Below are positions 22,051 to 29,713 of a DNA stretch of 34,504 bases, piece after piece; position 1 is the first letter of the stretch; each line of letters starts with the position of its first letter. The notes below the pieces were generated by a model. The model saw nothing but the letters and a program-made list of their open reading frames with translations. It did not search any database and was not told the DNA's origin. The stretch is from Clostridiales bacterium (GTDB lineage: Bacteria; Bacillota; Clostridia; Christensenellales; Aristaeellaceae): NCBI GenBank assembly GCA_015056415.1, contig SVGJ01000026.1:1-34504 (forward strand). Direction: 5' to 3'. A program made the translations under genes and the position numbers.

Positions 22051-22851
22051 ATGCAGGTCAATCATCCTGTAGGGATGTTTCAACATCTGCCGCCGGAGGA
22101 CGTCTTTCTGGCGACGGATGAAATGGGTAACGATATGGGCATGGGGTATATGATCTATCAGTATCAGCCCCACCTGTATCCGGATTGCCCCATCAATCTG
22201 TATTTTTCCATGGACTGCCAGCCTGCCGCGCGGTATATGCTCTTTGGCGCGCTGGTGGCACGTGCCCGTCAGCTGCGGGATTTTGATCCCAGCGTGCGGG
22301 CAAGGATGTATACCAACATCGCCCCCCAGGATCTCCGCATGAAGGATTTCTATGAGCACTCCGGCTTCGATTGCTCCGAGGGCGAGGAGGTGCTGCAGCT
22401 GCCCATCCCCCTCGGTGACGGGCGGATCCCCATGAGCTGCACCGTGGCGCCCACGCCCCTGAACACCCCCGAGGAGCAGGCCGCGCTGATCTATCGCCTG
22501 CAGCAGAATGATATTAACTACATCGATCAGGCATACCTGAGCCAGCTGCAGCGCCTGCCCCACTTTATGGTGCTGGGGCTGTACCGCAACACCGAGCTGG
22601 TGGGCGAGGTCATTATGGCAGGCGAAGGCGCGCACTGCGAGCTGGTGGCCATCTATATCACGCCCCTGTGCCGCCGTCAGGGCATGGGCAGGGCGCTCCT
22701 GCACCGGTGTATGGCCATTATGGCGGCTGAGGGCGTCAACCGTGTCACCGCCCGGATCATGAGCCGTTCCCTGCCCCAGAAGCGCCTGATGAACGGCTTC
22801 AACGCCCAGGTGCTGGGGCAGACGACGATCTATCCCGGCCTGTTCCTGTAA
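22051..22851 (+). CDS. Tandem GNAT acetyltransferase
   Basis: A 266-residue protein with two GNAT-like halves. The C-terminal half (about 140-262) has the acetyl-CoA-binding motif RRQGMGRALL from R208, preceded by strand CELVAIYITP. The N-terminal half (about 20-130) has a weak relict: FGALVARARQLRDF, then RMKDFYEHSGFD, without a clear Q/RxxGxG. This is the double-GNAT arrangement in which one half often serves as a substrate lid. The target amine is unknown. AAGGAGA precedes the ATG at 22051 by 5 bases; the upstream ATG at 22012 overlaps the Lgt-like gene. It lies 10 bases past that gene and 14 before tdk. Confidence 0.82.
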   Translation: MQVNHPVGMFQHLPPEDVFLATDEMGNDMGMGYMIYQYQPHLYPDCPINLYFSMDCQPAARYMLFGALVARARQLRDFDPSVRARMYTNIAPQDLRMKDFYEHSGFDCSEGEEVLQLPIPLGDGRIPMSCTVAPTPLNTPEEQAALIYRLQQNDINYIDQAYLSQLQRLPHFMVLGLYRNTELVGEVIMAGEGAHCELVAIYITPLCRRQGMGRALLHRCMAIMAAEGVNRVTARIMSRSLPQKRLMNGFNAQVLGQTTIYPGLFL

Positions 22852-22865
22852 GGAGGATGTCAAAC

Positions 22866-23420
22866 GTGGCCAAGCTGTACTTCCGGTATGGAGCCATGGG
22901 CTCCAGCAAGACTGCCAATGCCATTATGGTGCAGTATAACTATCAGGAGCGGGGCCAAAAGGTGCTGATGGTCAAGCCCCAGCTGGATAACCGCGACGGC
23001 GCGCGCACGGTGCTCTCCCGCTGCGGATTGAACACCGAGTGCGTCTTTATGGAGGAAGTGCCCTCCATGGACGTGAGCGGCTACGATTGCGTCATCGTGG
23101 ACGAAGCTCAGTTCCTCACCAAGGAGCAGGTGGCTCACCTGGTGAAGATCGTGGACGAGATGAATGTCCCCGTGATCTGCTACGGCCTGCGGGCGGATTT
23201 CCAGGGCAATTTCTTCGAGGGCAGCCAGTGGCTCATGGCCTGGGCGGACACCATCGAGGAGGTCAAGACCATCTGCTGGTGCGGCCGCAAGGCGACCTGC
23301 AACGCCCGCGTGATGAACGGCAAGGTCATCAAGGAGGGCGACCAGATCCTGCTGGGCGGCAACAGCCAGTATGTTTCCCTGTGCCGCAAGCACTGGGCCA
23401 ACGGCCAGCTGAGCGAATAA
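22866..23420 (+). CDS. tdk: Thymidine kinase
   Basis: A 184-residue type II (tetrameric) thymidine kinase that makes dTMP from thymidine and ATP in the salvage pathway. The Walker A loop is G9AMGSSKT16, with S in place of the usual G before the lysine. Other landmarks are Walker B IVDEAQF (77-83), CYGLRADF (105-112) with the lasso region after it, and zinc-site cysteines C137/C139 with C173 and H176. GTG 22866 is chosen over ATG 22857: AGGAGG abuts the ATG but is 9 bases from the GTG, and family members begin MAKLYFRYGAM. A terminator follows. Zinc spacing is slightly odd (CxC instead of CxxC). Confidence 0.93.
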   Translation: MAKLYFRYGAMGSSKTANAIMVQYNYQERGQKVLMVKPQLDNRDGARTVLSRCGLNTECVFMEEVPSMDVSGYDCVIVDEAQFLTKEQVAHLVKIVDEMNVPVICYGLRADFQGNFFEGSQWLMAWADTIEEVKTICWCGRKATCNARVMNGKVIKEGDQILLGGNSQYVSLCRKHWANGQLSE

Positions 23421-23428
23421 GTTATTTC

Positions 23429-23453
23429 AAGGGCCGTTCCGCGGCTCTTTTTT
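23429..23453 (+). terminator. Intrinsic terminator of the tdk operon
   Basis: Seven-base stem AGGGCCG / CGGCTCT with one G-T pair and a TTCCG loop, followed by TTTTTTC. It may be leaky, because the next gene has no evident promoter of its own. Confidence 0.75.
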
Positions 23454-23469
23454 CTTTGGGGAGACACTT

Positions 23470-24744
23470 ATGAAGCATACATTGCGTGCCGGCACGGGCG
23501 AGATCATGCAATATGCCGTGCACGGCTATAATGATAATACCATACGCTTTATCCTGCGCTATCCCGGCACGGTGGATGCGGAGGCTATGCGTCAGGCGGT
23601 ACGGGCCGTGGTGTTCAGCGTGGATGTTCTCCATGCCAGCTTCCAGCCCGGCAGGCTTCGGGCGCGGTGGAAGGTGAATCCTGAAATGGCGGAGGAGAAC
23701 TTCTTTACCTGCCTGCAGGTGGAAGATCCATGGGAAACCGCTGTTGCCCGCGCGTTGGAGCCTGTGTCTCCCGATGGAGCCTGCCAGCTGCGCTGCGCAC
23801 TGGTGCGGAGCACGGAGGAATCGCTGCTGGTGGTGAGCATCAGCCACCTGTGTGCGGACGGCATCGATGGCAAGTATCTGCTGGGCAAGCTGACGGAGGC
23901 CTATGGGCGCATCCGGAGCGGCGATGAGGCAGGCTTGAAGGTGAAAAACGGCAGCCGCGCGGCGGAGCAGATCTACGAGCGGCTCTCCCGGCGGGAGATG
24001 CGTACGCTCATGCACAGCCCCCTGGGCGGCGTGAAGACAGAATTCCCCTATCCCACAGGGGAGCATGGCGAGCCCCGTCTGACCCTGCGGATGATCCCGG
24101 CTGGGGTGATGGCGTCGGCCCGGCGACGCGCCAAAGCGGAGCAGGCCAGCGTAAATGATCTGCTGCTGGCGGCGTGTTATCAGGCTTTTGCGCAGGTGGC
24201 AGGGCTGGGGGATGGCACGCCGGTGAGCGTCATGGGCATGATGGACCTGCGCAAGCACTGCATTGGGGGCGATTCCGCCGGACTGTGCAATATGTCCGGC
24301 TCGTTGTGCACCACCCTGCGGGAGGGCGTGGCTGAGGATCTGGCCCAAACGCTGGCCAGGGTGGCACGGCAGACCCGGGCCGCCAAGGAAGAGCCTCTCG
24401 CCGGGCTGGTGGGGATGCCGCTGGTACACGGCGCTGCCAGGATTCTGCCCATGAGCGTTTTGCTGCGCTGCGTGGGAAGGCTGTATGGCAGCTTTTCCAT
24501 TGGCCTGACCAACCTGGGCAGCATCGATTGTGAGGCTCTGGCGCTGGATGGACTGAAGCCCACGGCGGGGGTCTTTGGCGGGCCGGTGAAAAAGAAGCCC
24601 GGTATGCAGGTTTCCGCTGCCAGCTTTGATGGCGCGTGCACCCTGTGTGTGGCCGGGCAGTACACCCGGGAGGACGCGCTTGTGCTGCGCTCCCTGCTGG
24701 ATGGCATGGCGGAGCATATTGCCCGATATGCCGAAAACGCATAA
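23470..24744 (+). CDS. Condensation/acyltransferase-superfamily protein with HxxxDG motif
   Basis: A 424-residue protein of the BAHD/condensation/alcohol-acetyltransferase fold. The catalytic HxxxDG is H126-LCA-D130-G131, and residues 205-360 carry LTLRMIP, SVNDLLLAACYQAFAQ and the latch-like LTNLGSI (about 340). No carrier, adenylation or thioesterase domains adjoin, so it is a stand-alone acyltransferase of unknown acceptor; PapA5-like or ester-forming roles are possible. GGGGAGA lies 7 bases upstream of the ATG at 23470. The gene lies 16 bases past a tdk terminator and ends at a bidirectional terminator. Family assignment is fairly secure; function is not. Confidence 0.82.
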   Translation: MKHTLRAGTGEIMQYAVHGYNDNTIRFILRYPGTVDAEAMRQAVRAVVFSVDVLHASFQPGRLRARWKVNPEMAEENFFTCLQVEDPWETAVARALEPVSPDGACQLRCALVRSTEESLLVVSISHLCADGIDGKYLLGKLTEAYGRIRSGDEAGLKVKNGSRAAEQIYERLSRREMRTLMHSPLGGVKTEFPYPTGEHGEPRLTLRMIPAGVMASARRRAKAEQASVNDLLLAACYQAFAQVAGLGDGTPVSVMGMMDLRKHCIGGDSAGLCNMSGSLCTTLREGVAEDLAQTLARVARQTRAAKEEPLAGLVGMPLVHGAARILPMSVLLRCVGRLYGSFSIGLTNLGSIDCEALALDGLKPTAGVFGGPVKKKPGMQVSAASFDGACTLCVAGQYTREDALVLRSLLDGMAEHIARYAENA

Positions 24745-24748
24745 AACG

Positions 24749-24778
24749 AAACCCGGGAGGCCGAGGCTTCCCGGGTTT
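24749..24778. terminator. Bidirectional intrinsic terminator
   Basis: Ten-base stem AAACCCGGGA (24749-24758) with TCCCGGGTTT (24769-24778) and a pairing-prone loop. The plus strand continues GCTTTTATCTTTT, while the minus strand gives a T-rich tail after AAACCCGGGA. It separates the acyltransferase and the minus-strand GNAT gene. Confidence 0.87.
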
Positions 24779-24782
24779 GCTT

Positions 24783-25238
24783 TTATCTTTTCAAATGGAT
24801 CAGATACTCGGTGGTATCTTCCTCGAACACCTTTTCATCCGTGAGACGGAAGCCATGGCGCTCATAGAAGCGGATGGCCCGTGTGTTCTTTTCCAGCGCC
24901 CACAGGTGAGTGACGTGGTGCCGCTCCATGGCGAAGCGCAGCAGCGCCGCGCCGATGCCCCGGCCCTGAAAGCTGGGCTCCACAAACAGGCGCTTCACCT
25001 CGTCGCCATCCAGCACCATCATCCCCCGGACGATACCATCGTCATAGACGAAGGTGCGGGCCATCAGCTGCGGATCGGCAAGAAACTGGTTGGCGATGGG
25101 GATCACCTGCATTTCGCCAAAGGAAAATTCATCGCAGCGAAAGATGGGATAGAAGTTGATCCGGTTGTTGAAAACGAGGATCTCGGCCAGGCGGGAGACG
25201 TCCCCCGCCGTGGCCGGACGAATGAACTGATCACTCAT
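24783..25238 (-). CDS. GNAT-family N-acetyltransferase
   Basis: A 151-residue single-domain GNAT. The CoA-binding loop Q91GRGIGAALL is preceded by strand VKRLFVEPSF, and the C-terminal RAIRFYERHGFRLTDEKVFEEDTTEY is the canonical YERxGF segment. The acceptor is unknown. Its start at 25238 overlaps the GH31 gene end by 8 bases, so it is translated from the same mRNA as the xyloglucan enzymes and is the last gene. A link to glycan chemistry such as amine modification is not evident, and it may be a passenger. Confidence 0.88.
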   Translation of the reverse strand: MSDQFIRPATAGDVSRLAEILVFNNRINFYPIFRCDEFSFGEMQVIPIANQFLADPQLMARTFVYDDGIVRGMMVLDGDEVKRLFVEPSFQGRGIGAALLRFAMERHHVTHLWALEKNTRAIRFYERHGFRLTDEKVFEEDTTEYLIHLKR

Positions 25239-27294
25239 AGATGGGATAATCCTTGCCTTCGCGGATCATCACGGGGATGATGCCGATGGGCGCGGGCACG
25301 GTGACGAACTGGCCGCCTTCATAGACCTGCTTGGTGTAGGCGTCAGTCCACTTGCAGCCCTCGGGCAGATAGACCTTGCGGGTCTGGGCGCCGGCCTCCA
25401 CAATGGGCGCCACCAGCAGATCGGGGCCGAACATGTAGCAGTCTTCCACATCGGCGGCGGTCTTGTCGGCGGGGAAATCGTAGTACAGGGGACGCATGAC
25501 GGGAGCGCCGGACTCGTGGGCGGCCTGCATCAGGCTGCGGATATAGGGGCGCAGACGCTCGCGGATGAACAGATACTTGGTGAGGATCTCATAGACCTCT
25601 TCGCCAAAGCTCCACACCTCGTTGTCCTGGCCGGAGGTCAGCTGGCGGACGTTGTTGATAAACTCCACCTCGCGCTCGTGCCAGGGGCTGCGCTCGCCGT
25701 GCATACGGAACACCGGGCAGAAGCAGCTCCACTGGAACCAGCGGACAAGCAGCTCGCGGAAGGCCGGATCGTCGATGACGCCGCCCAGGAAGCCGCCGAT
25801 ATCACTGGTCCACCAGGGGATGCCGGCCATGCCCATGCTCAGGCCGGCCTGCACCTGCTCCCGCATGGAGCGGAAGGAGGAGTGGATATCGCCGGACCAG
25901 GTCAGCACGGCATACTTCTGGCTGCCGGCCCAGGCGCAGCGCACCAGGGACATGATGTCCTTTTCGCCCACGGACTTCAGGCCGTCATAGAAGCCCTTGG
26001 CATAGCCCACGGGGTAGGTATTGGTGACCTGCACGGCAGGGCCCGCCCAGTAGCGGTAGTTATCGAAATCATAGGAGCACTCGGGCTCGGCCTCATCCAG
26101 CCAGAAGCAGCGGATGCCCTTGTCGTAGTAATTCTCCTTGCAGCGTTCCCACACGAACTTCTGCGCGCCGGGGTGGGTGGCGTCGAAGTACACGGTGGGG
26201 CCCATCCAGGTAGAACGCTCAGAGCAGCGGTCGGTGGCCATCAGGAAGCCCTGCGAGGCCATCTTGCCCCAGTTTTCGCTGCGCTCGTCGATGGTAGGCC
26301 ACACGGAGACCACCGTCTCGATGCCCAGCTCCTTCAGCTCCTTGACCATGGCAACGGGATCGGGCCAATCGCGGGGCTCAAACTTGAAATCGCCCTGGAG
26401 CGTCCAGTGGAAGAAGTCGATGACGATCACGTCCATGGGCAGGCCGCGGCGCTTGTGCTCGCGGGCCACGGCCAGCACTTCCTCCTGGTTGCGGTAGCGC
26501 AGCTTGCACTGCCAGTAGCCCAGGCCGTATTCAGGCATCATGGGGGTACGGCCGGTGGCGGCGGAGTACTGGGCTTCGATCTCCGCAGGGGTGTCGCCGG
26601 CGGTGATGAAGTAATCCAGCTTGCGGGTGCTCTTGGCGTGCCACTCGGTCTTGTTGGTGCCGAAGGTGGCGGTGCCGATGGCCGGGTTGTTCCACAGGAA
26701 GCCGTAGCCGCGGGTGGAGACATAGAAGGGCACGCTGGCCTGGGAGTTGCGGTGGGCCAGCTCCAGAGTGGCGCCCTTCTTGTCCAGGCGGCGGTGCTGA
26801 TACTGACCCATGCCGAAGATCTTCTCGTCATCAAAGGCCTCGAAGCGGGCGGTGAGCTCATAGGACTCGGTACCGAAGATGGGCTTCAGCTCGCGGCCGG
26901 AGATGCGCAGGGGCACACAGTAGCGGTTCAGGCGGTCGCGGTTGCGCCAGTACTCCTCGGTCAGGAGCTCGCCCTTCTGGTTGTAATAGCTGATCCAGCC
27001 CTCGGGGTTGACCTTGGCGGTGATCTTGCCGTTCACCAGGGTGGCCACGGTGCCGGTGGAATGATACTTGGCCCACTCCTCACCCTTGTACCAGGGATCG
27101 GTGGTGTCGATGGTTTCGAAGGTGATGGTGCTTTCGGTGTCCTTTACAGGCTCAGACAGGGCCCAATCGTTGGGATCCAGGCGGGCGTCGGGGAACATGC
27201 GGACGCGCAGGGAGTTCTCACCCCAGGGCTCGATCCACACCTGGGAGTTGCCACGGGCCAGGATCAGTCGTTTGCCTTCCTGATAGATGCTCAT
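25231..27294 (-). CDS. GH31 alpha-xylosidase (XylS-like)
   Basis: A 687-residue glycoside hydrolase of family 31 that removes alpha-1,6-linked xylose from xyloglucan oligosaccharides. The N-terminal beta-sandwich (to about 240) is followed by the catalytic barrel. The predicted nucleophile is D400 in FWLDEAEPE, and the acid/base is D469 in LTWSGDIHSSF. Other family motifs are PMDVIVIDFFHW (287-298) and GIPWWTSDIGGFLGG after 490. WLDxAEP is typical of the alpha-xylosidase subgroup rather than alpha-glucosidases. No signal peptide is seen, so it acts in the cytoplasm. AAAGGAGC precedes the ATG, which overlaps the GH74 stop as ATGA. The alpha-glucosidase alternative is less likely given the GH74 partner. 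Confidence 0.88.
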   Translation of the reverse strand: MSIYQEGKRLILARGNSQVWIEPWGENSLRVRMFPDARLDPNDWALSEPVKDTESTITFETIDTTDPWYKGEEWAKYHSTGTVATLVNGKITAKVNPEGWISYYNQKGELLTEEYWRNRDRLNRYCVPLRISGRELKPIFGTESYELTARFEAFDDEKIFGMGQYQHRRLDKKGATLELAHRNSQASVPFYVSTRGYGFLWNNPAIGTATFGTNKTEWHAKSTRKLDYFITAGDTPAEIEAQYSAATGRTPMMPEYGLGYWQCKLRYRNQEEVLAVAREHKRRGLPMDVIVIDFFHWTLQGDFKFEPRDWPDPVAMVKELKELGIETVVSVWPTIDERSENWGKMASQGFLMATDRCSERSTWMGPTVYFDATHPGAQKFVWERCKENYYDKGIRCFWLDEAEPECSYDFDNYRYWAGPAVQVTNTYPVGYAKGFYDGLKSVGEKDIMSLVRCAWAGSQKYAVLTWSGDIHSSFRSMREQVQAGLSMGMAGIPWWTSDIGGFLGGVIDDPAFRELLVRWFQWSCFCPVFRMHGERSPWHEREVEFINNVRQLTSGQDNEVWSFGEEVYEILTKYLFIRERLRPYIRSLMQAAHESGAPVMRPLYYDFPADKTAADVEDCYMFGPDLLVAPIVEAGAQTRKVYLPEGCKWTDAYTKQVYEGGQFVTVPAPIGIIPVMIREGKDYPIYE

Positions 27295-29615
27295 GTCTCT
27301 TGCTCCTTTCCGTAAATCAGGCCATAAGTGCCTGTTGCCAGGTAGAACTGACCAAAGGTGCGGCAGTCGCCGTCCAGCGAGATGATGCCGCCAAACATCT
27401 GCTCATCGGTATTGAGGCGGGTATAGGTCTTGCCGTCGTCCAGTGTGCGATAGAAGCCGTACTCGCCGCCGATGACGCCATTGAGGTAGATGGCCTTATG
27501 GCCATTGATGTAATCGCCGCCGGGCTCGCCCAGGCCGTAGCCGGCGCGGAAAACGGTGTCGCCCTCAGCGCTCAGGCGGGTGGCAGCGCAGCCATCTGCC
27601 GTGAAGTCCAGCACCCACATGCCGTGCTCTTTCATGGTGACCAGGAACCTGCCGGTATGGCCGGCCTCGCCGCGGATTTCCGTCTGGTTCGCGCCGTCGA
27701 TGCGGGCGAAGTGAACGCCGGTGGGCATGCCCTGGGGATGGGCAAGCTGGCGGAAGGTGCGGGCCCTGTCGGTGGAGATGTACAGGTCGCTGTGATCGCC
27801 GAAGCCATAGAACAGGTCATTTTGCAGCCTGTCGGCAAAGATCTTGAAGCCGCCGGTCACGACCTGCCGGCCGTCCAGACCGTAGACGGTGATCTGCTGC
27901 CAGGTTTTGCCGCCGTCCTGGCTGTGCACAGCCCAGGTCACGGGCAGTTCGACGTGGTCGCCCAGCGTCCAGGCGATGGTCTGGCCGTCGCGGGACATGG
28001 CGACCCAGCCGGAATTGGTGTTGGGCTCCTCGATGCGGCGGGAAGCCTCGTCGATGGCGTCGGTCAGGCCCCAGGGCATGGGCAGGCGGCGCCAGGTCTT
28101 GGCGTTGTCCACGGTGAGGATCAGTCCGCCGGTGGTCTTGCCCTTCCAGTTGCCGCGGGCCGTGACCACGATGCGATTGGGGTTATCATCGGCAAAATCG
28201 GCATTGAGGCAGGTGATGTAGCGGTTGCCGATCTCATCATCGAAGGAATTGCGGCAGGCCTTGTCCAGGTCGGTGAAGGCGAAGCCGCCCAGGTCACCGA
28301 TGATATCGATGACCTTCACTTCGCCGGAGGGCATGCCGTACACGTTCAGATGAACGGTCTCCTCCACGCCATCGGACCAGTCGGTATAGTAGCGGGTGTC
28401 CTTCGTCAGGTCGAAGGAGCGGAACACGCCGGTGCCGGTGTTGAACCAGCTCTCGTTATCGTCAAAGGGGTTCAGCTTCAGGTCGCTGAGCCAGTGGATG
28501 ATGGACTCGCCGCCGTTGTACTGCGGCAGCATATAGCTGGTGCGGAAGCGGATGTCGCCCTCGGCCAGGTTGAACAGGATCTGCTGCCAGGTGGAGCCGT
28601 GATCCCAGGAGAGGAAGATGCTGTCGCCATCAAATTTGGAAATGGTGGAGGCGATGAGCATGCCGGGCGTGTTGCGGCTGGCGCTGATGCCCGAGAAGCC
28701 GAAGAGCAGATGATCGCCGGGATGGATGTGCTCCAGCGCCTTGCCCTTGGCGGGAGAGCCGATGCAGGGGGTGACGTCCTCCATGGGGCCGAAGCCGCCC
28801 GCCACCAGGGGATAGCGCACGATGTGGCCATCCAGGTTATCGCCGGAATCGCAGCTGTAGCCCAGGTCATCGATGAAGGAACGGGGGCCGTTGCCGCCAA
28901 AGGTGACGTAGAAATACCGGTCATCCAGGCTCCAGCGCTGAGCGGCCAGACCGTGGACGCGGCGGTTTTCCATACGGCAGCCGGCGGGCTGCTCCATGGG
29001 CCGGAAGGTCGTGCCATCGCCGATGTAGAGCGCCGGGCCGCGCATATCGCCCTGTTTGGTCGCCACGCCGGCCGCGCCCACGACGAACTGCCCCTGCACC
29101 TGAACGATGAAGGTCAGGTGGGTATCCGGCATACCGTCGATGTGCTGCCAGGAGTCACCCAGGTCATGGGTCACCCACAGGCCGTCCTGTTGGCTGGCAT
29201 ACCACAGGGTATTGGCGTCGTTTTCGTCCACGATGAGGCGTTCGCCGGTGCCGCGGCCGCCCAGGTTGCCATGGACATAGAAGGGGGTAGGCTTTTCGGT
29301 GAAGCTGTCGCCGCAGTCACAGGAGATGGCAAGCTCGCCATCGGGGTCGTGCCGGGTGCCGGACATGATGTACAGCCGCTCAGGCCGATCGGTGTCCAGC
29401 GCCAGCGAGATGGGGAACGCCTGATTCGGGTGCAGGGGCGTGGCGCGGAAGGTAAGGAACTTCCACGTCTGCGTATCATAATCGAAGCGGTAGGTGCCGC
29501 CGATGTCCGTGCGCAGGTAGAGAAGGCCTTTCTTCCGGGGATGGAACAGAAAACCTGTTGCGTAGCCGCCGCCGGGAACAGGGCAATTCCTGTACGTGTA
29601 AGGTATGTAATTCAT
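27291..29615 (-). CDS. GH74 xyloglucan-type glycosidase, no signal peptide
   Basis: A 774-residue two-propeller GH74 enzyme. The N-terminal family signature GGGYATGFLFHP (15-26) and YLRTDIGGTYRFD (33-45) contain D37, the predicted base. VEETVHLNVYGMPSG (417-431) and IGDLGGF with D441, the predicted acid, complete the active site. Asp-box repeats such as SWDHGSTWQQI and SQDGGKTWQQI recur. Length is close to the catalytic core of known xyloglucanases. Most of those are secreted, but here the protein starts MNYIPYTYRN with no hydrophobic leader, so it probably cleaves imported oligosaccharides. AGGAGG precedes the start at 29615 by 8 bases. It is the first gene of the operon with GH31 and GNAT. 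Confidence 0.87.
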   Translation of the reverse strand: MNYIPYTYRNCPVPGGGYATGFLFHPRKKGLLYLRTDIGGTYRFDYDTQTWKFLTFRATPLHPNQAFPISLALDTDRPERLYIMSGTRHDPDGELAISCDCGDSFTEKPTPFYVHGNLGGRGTGERLIVDENDANTLWYASQQDGLWVTHDLGDSWQHIDGMPDTHLTFIVQVQGQFVVGAAGVATKQGDMRGPALYIGDGTTFRPMEQPAGCRMENRRVHGLAAQRWSLDDRYFYVTFGGNGPRSFIDDLGYSCDSGDNLDGHIVRYPLVAGGFGPMEDVTPCIGSPAKGKALEHIHPGDHLLFGFSGISASRNTPGMLIASTISKFDGDSIFLSWDHGSTWQQILFNLAEGDIRFRTSYMLPQYNGGESIIHWLSDLKLNPFDDNESWFNTGTGVFRSFDLTKDTRYYTDWSDGVEETVHLNVYGMPSGEVKVIDIIGDLGGFAFTDLDKACRNSFDDEIGNRYITCLNADFADDNPNRIVVTARGNWKGKTTGGLILTVDNAKTWRRLPMPWGLTDAIDEASRRIEEPNTNSGWVAMSRDGQTIAWTLGDHVELPVTWAVHSQDGGKTWQQITVYGLDGRQVVTGGFKIFADRLQNDLFYGFGDHSDLYISTDRARTFRQLAHPQGMPTGVHFARIDGANQTEIRGEAGHTGRFLVTMKEHGMWVLDFTADGCAATRLSAEGDTVFRAGYGLGEPGGDYINGHKAIYLNGVIGGEYGFYRTLDDGKTYTRLNTDEQMFGGIISLDGDCRTFGQFYLATGTYGLIYGKEQET

Positions 29616-29652
29616 GGAGAGAACCTCCTGTAACGAATTGTTTCACACATCC

Positions 29653-29692
29653 TAACATAAAATAGTTGCGTTTGCAACAGTTAATTGCGCAA
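29653..29692 (-). promoter_or_regulatory. Promoter and palindromic operator-like sites of the GH74-GH31 operon
   Basis: Two palindromes lie upstream of the GH74 gene: GTTGC-GTTT-GCAAC (29665-29678) and TTGCGCAA (29685-29692). Minus-strand TTGCAA (29677-29672), 17-base spacer and TAGGAT (29654-29649) may be the promoter, so the first palindrome would cover the -35. The form resembles LacI-family operators with a TTGC/GCAA core. No such regulator gene lies in the window. The operator call is inference. Confidence 0.5.
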
Positions 29693-29713
29693 CGGAATAA
29701 CGTCCTTCAGCTA

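Noticed and set aside
19974..22061. N-terminal extension of the DUF3737 frame up to 22061
   Set aside because: The extension is antisense to the NAGPA and Lgt-like genes and passes through two promoters. The DUF3737 domain begins at the AAGGAGG-led start at 19973.
25516..27315. A 599-codon open frame on the plus strand opposite the GH31 gene
   Set aside because: Antisense shadow of a well-supported GH31 gene, with biased composition and no ribosome site or family match.
27300..29633. A 777-codon open frame on the plus strand opposite the GH74 gene
   Set aside because: It mirrors the GH74 gene, which has clear family motifs, an AGGAGG site and operon context. The opposing product is Ala/Gly/Val/His-rich low-complexity sequence, as expected from GC-rich codon bias.
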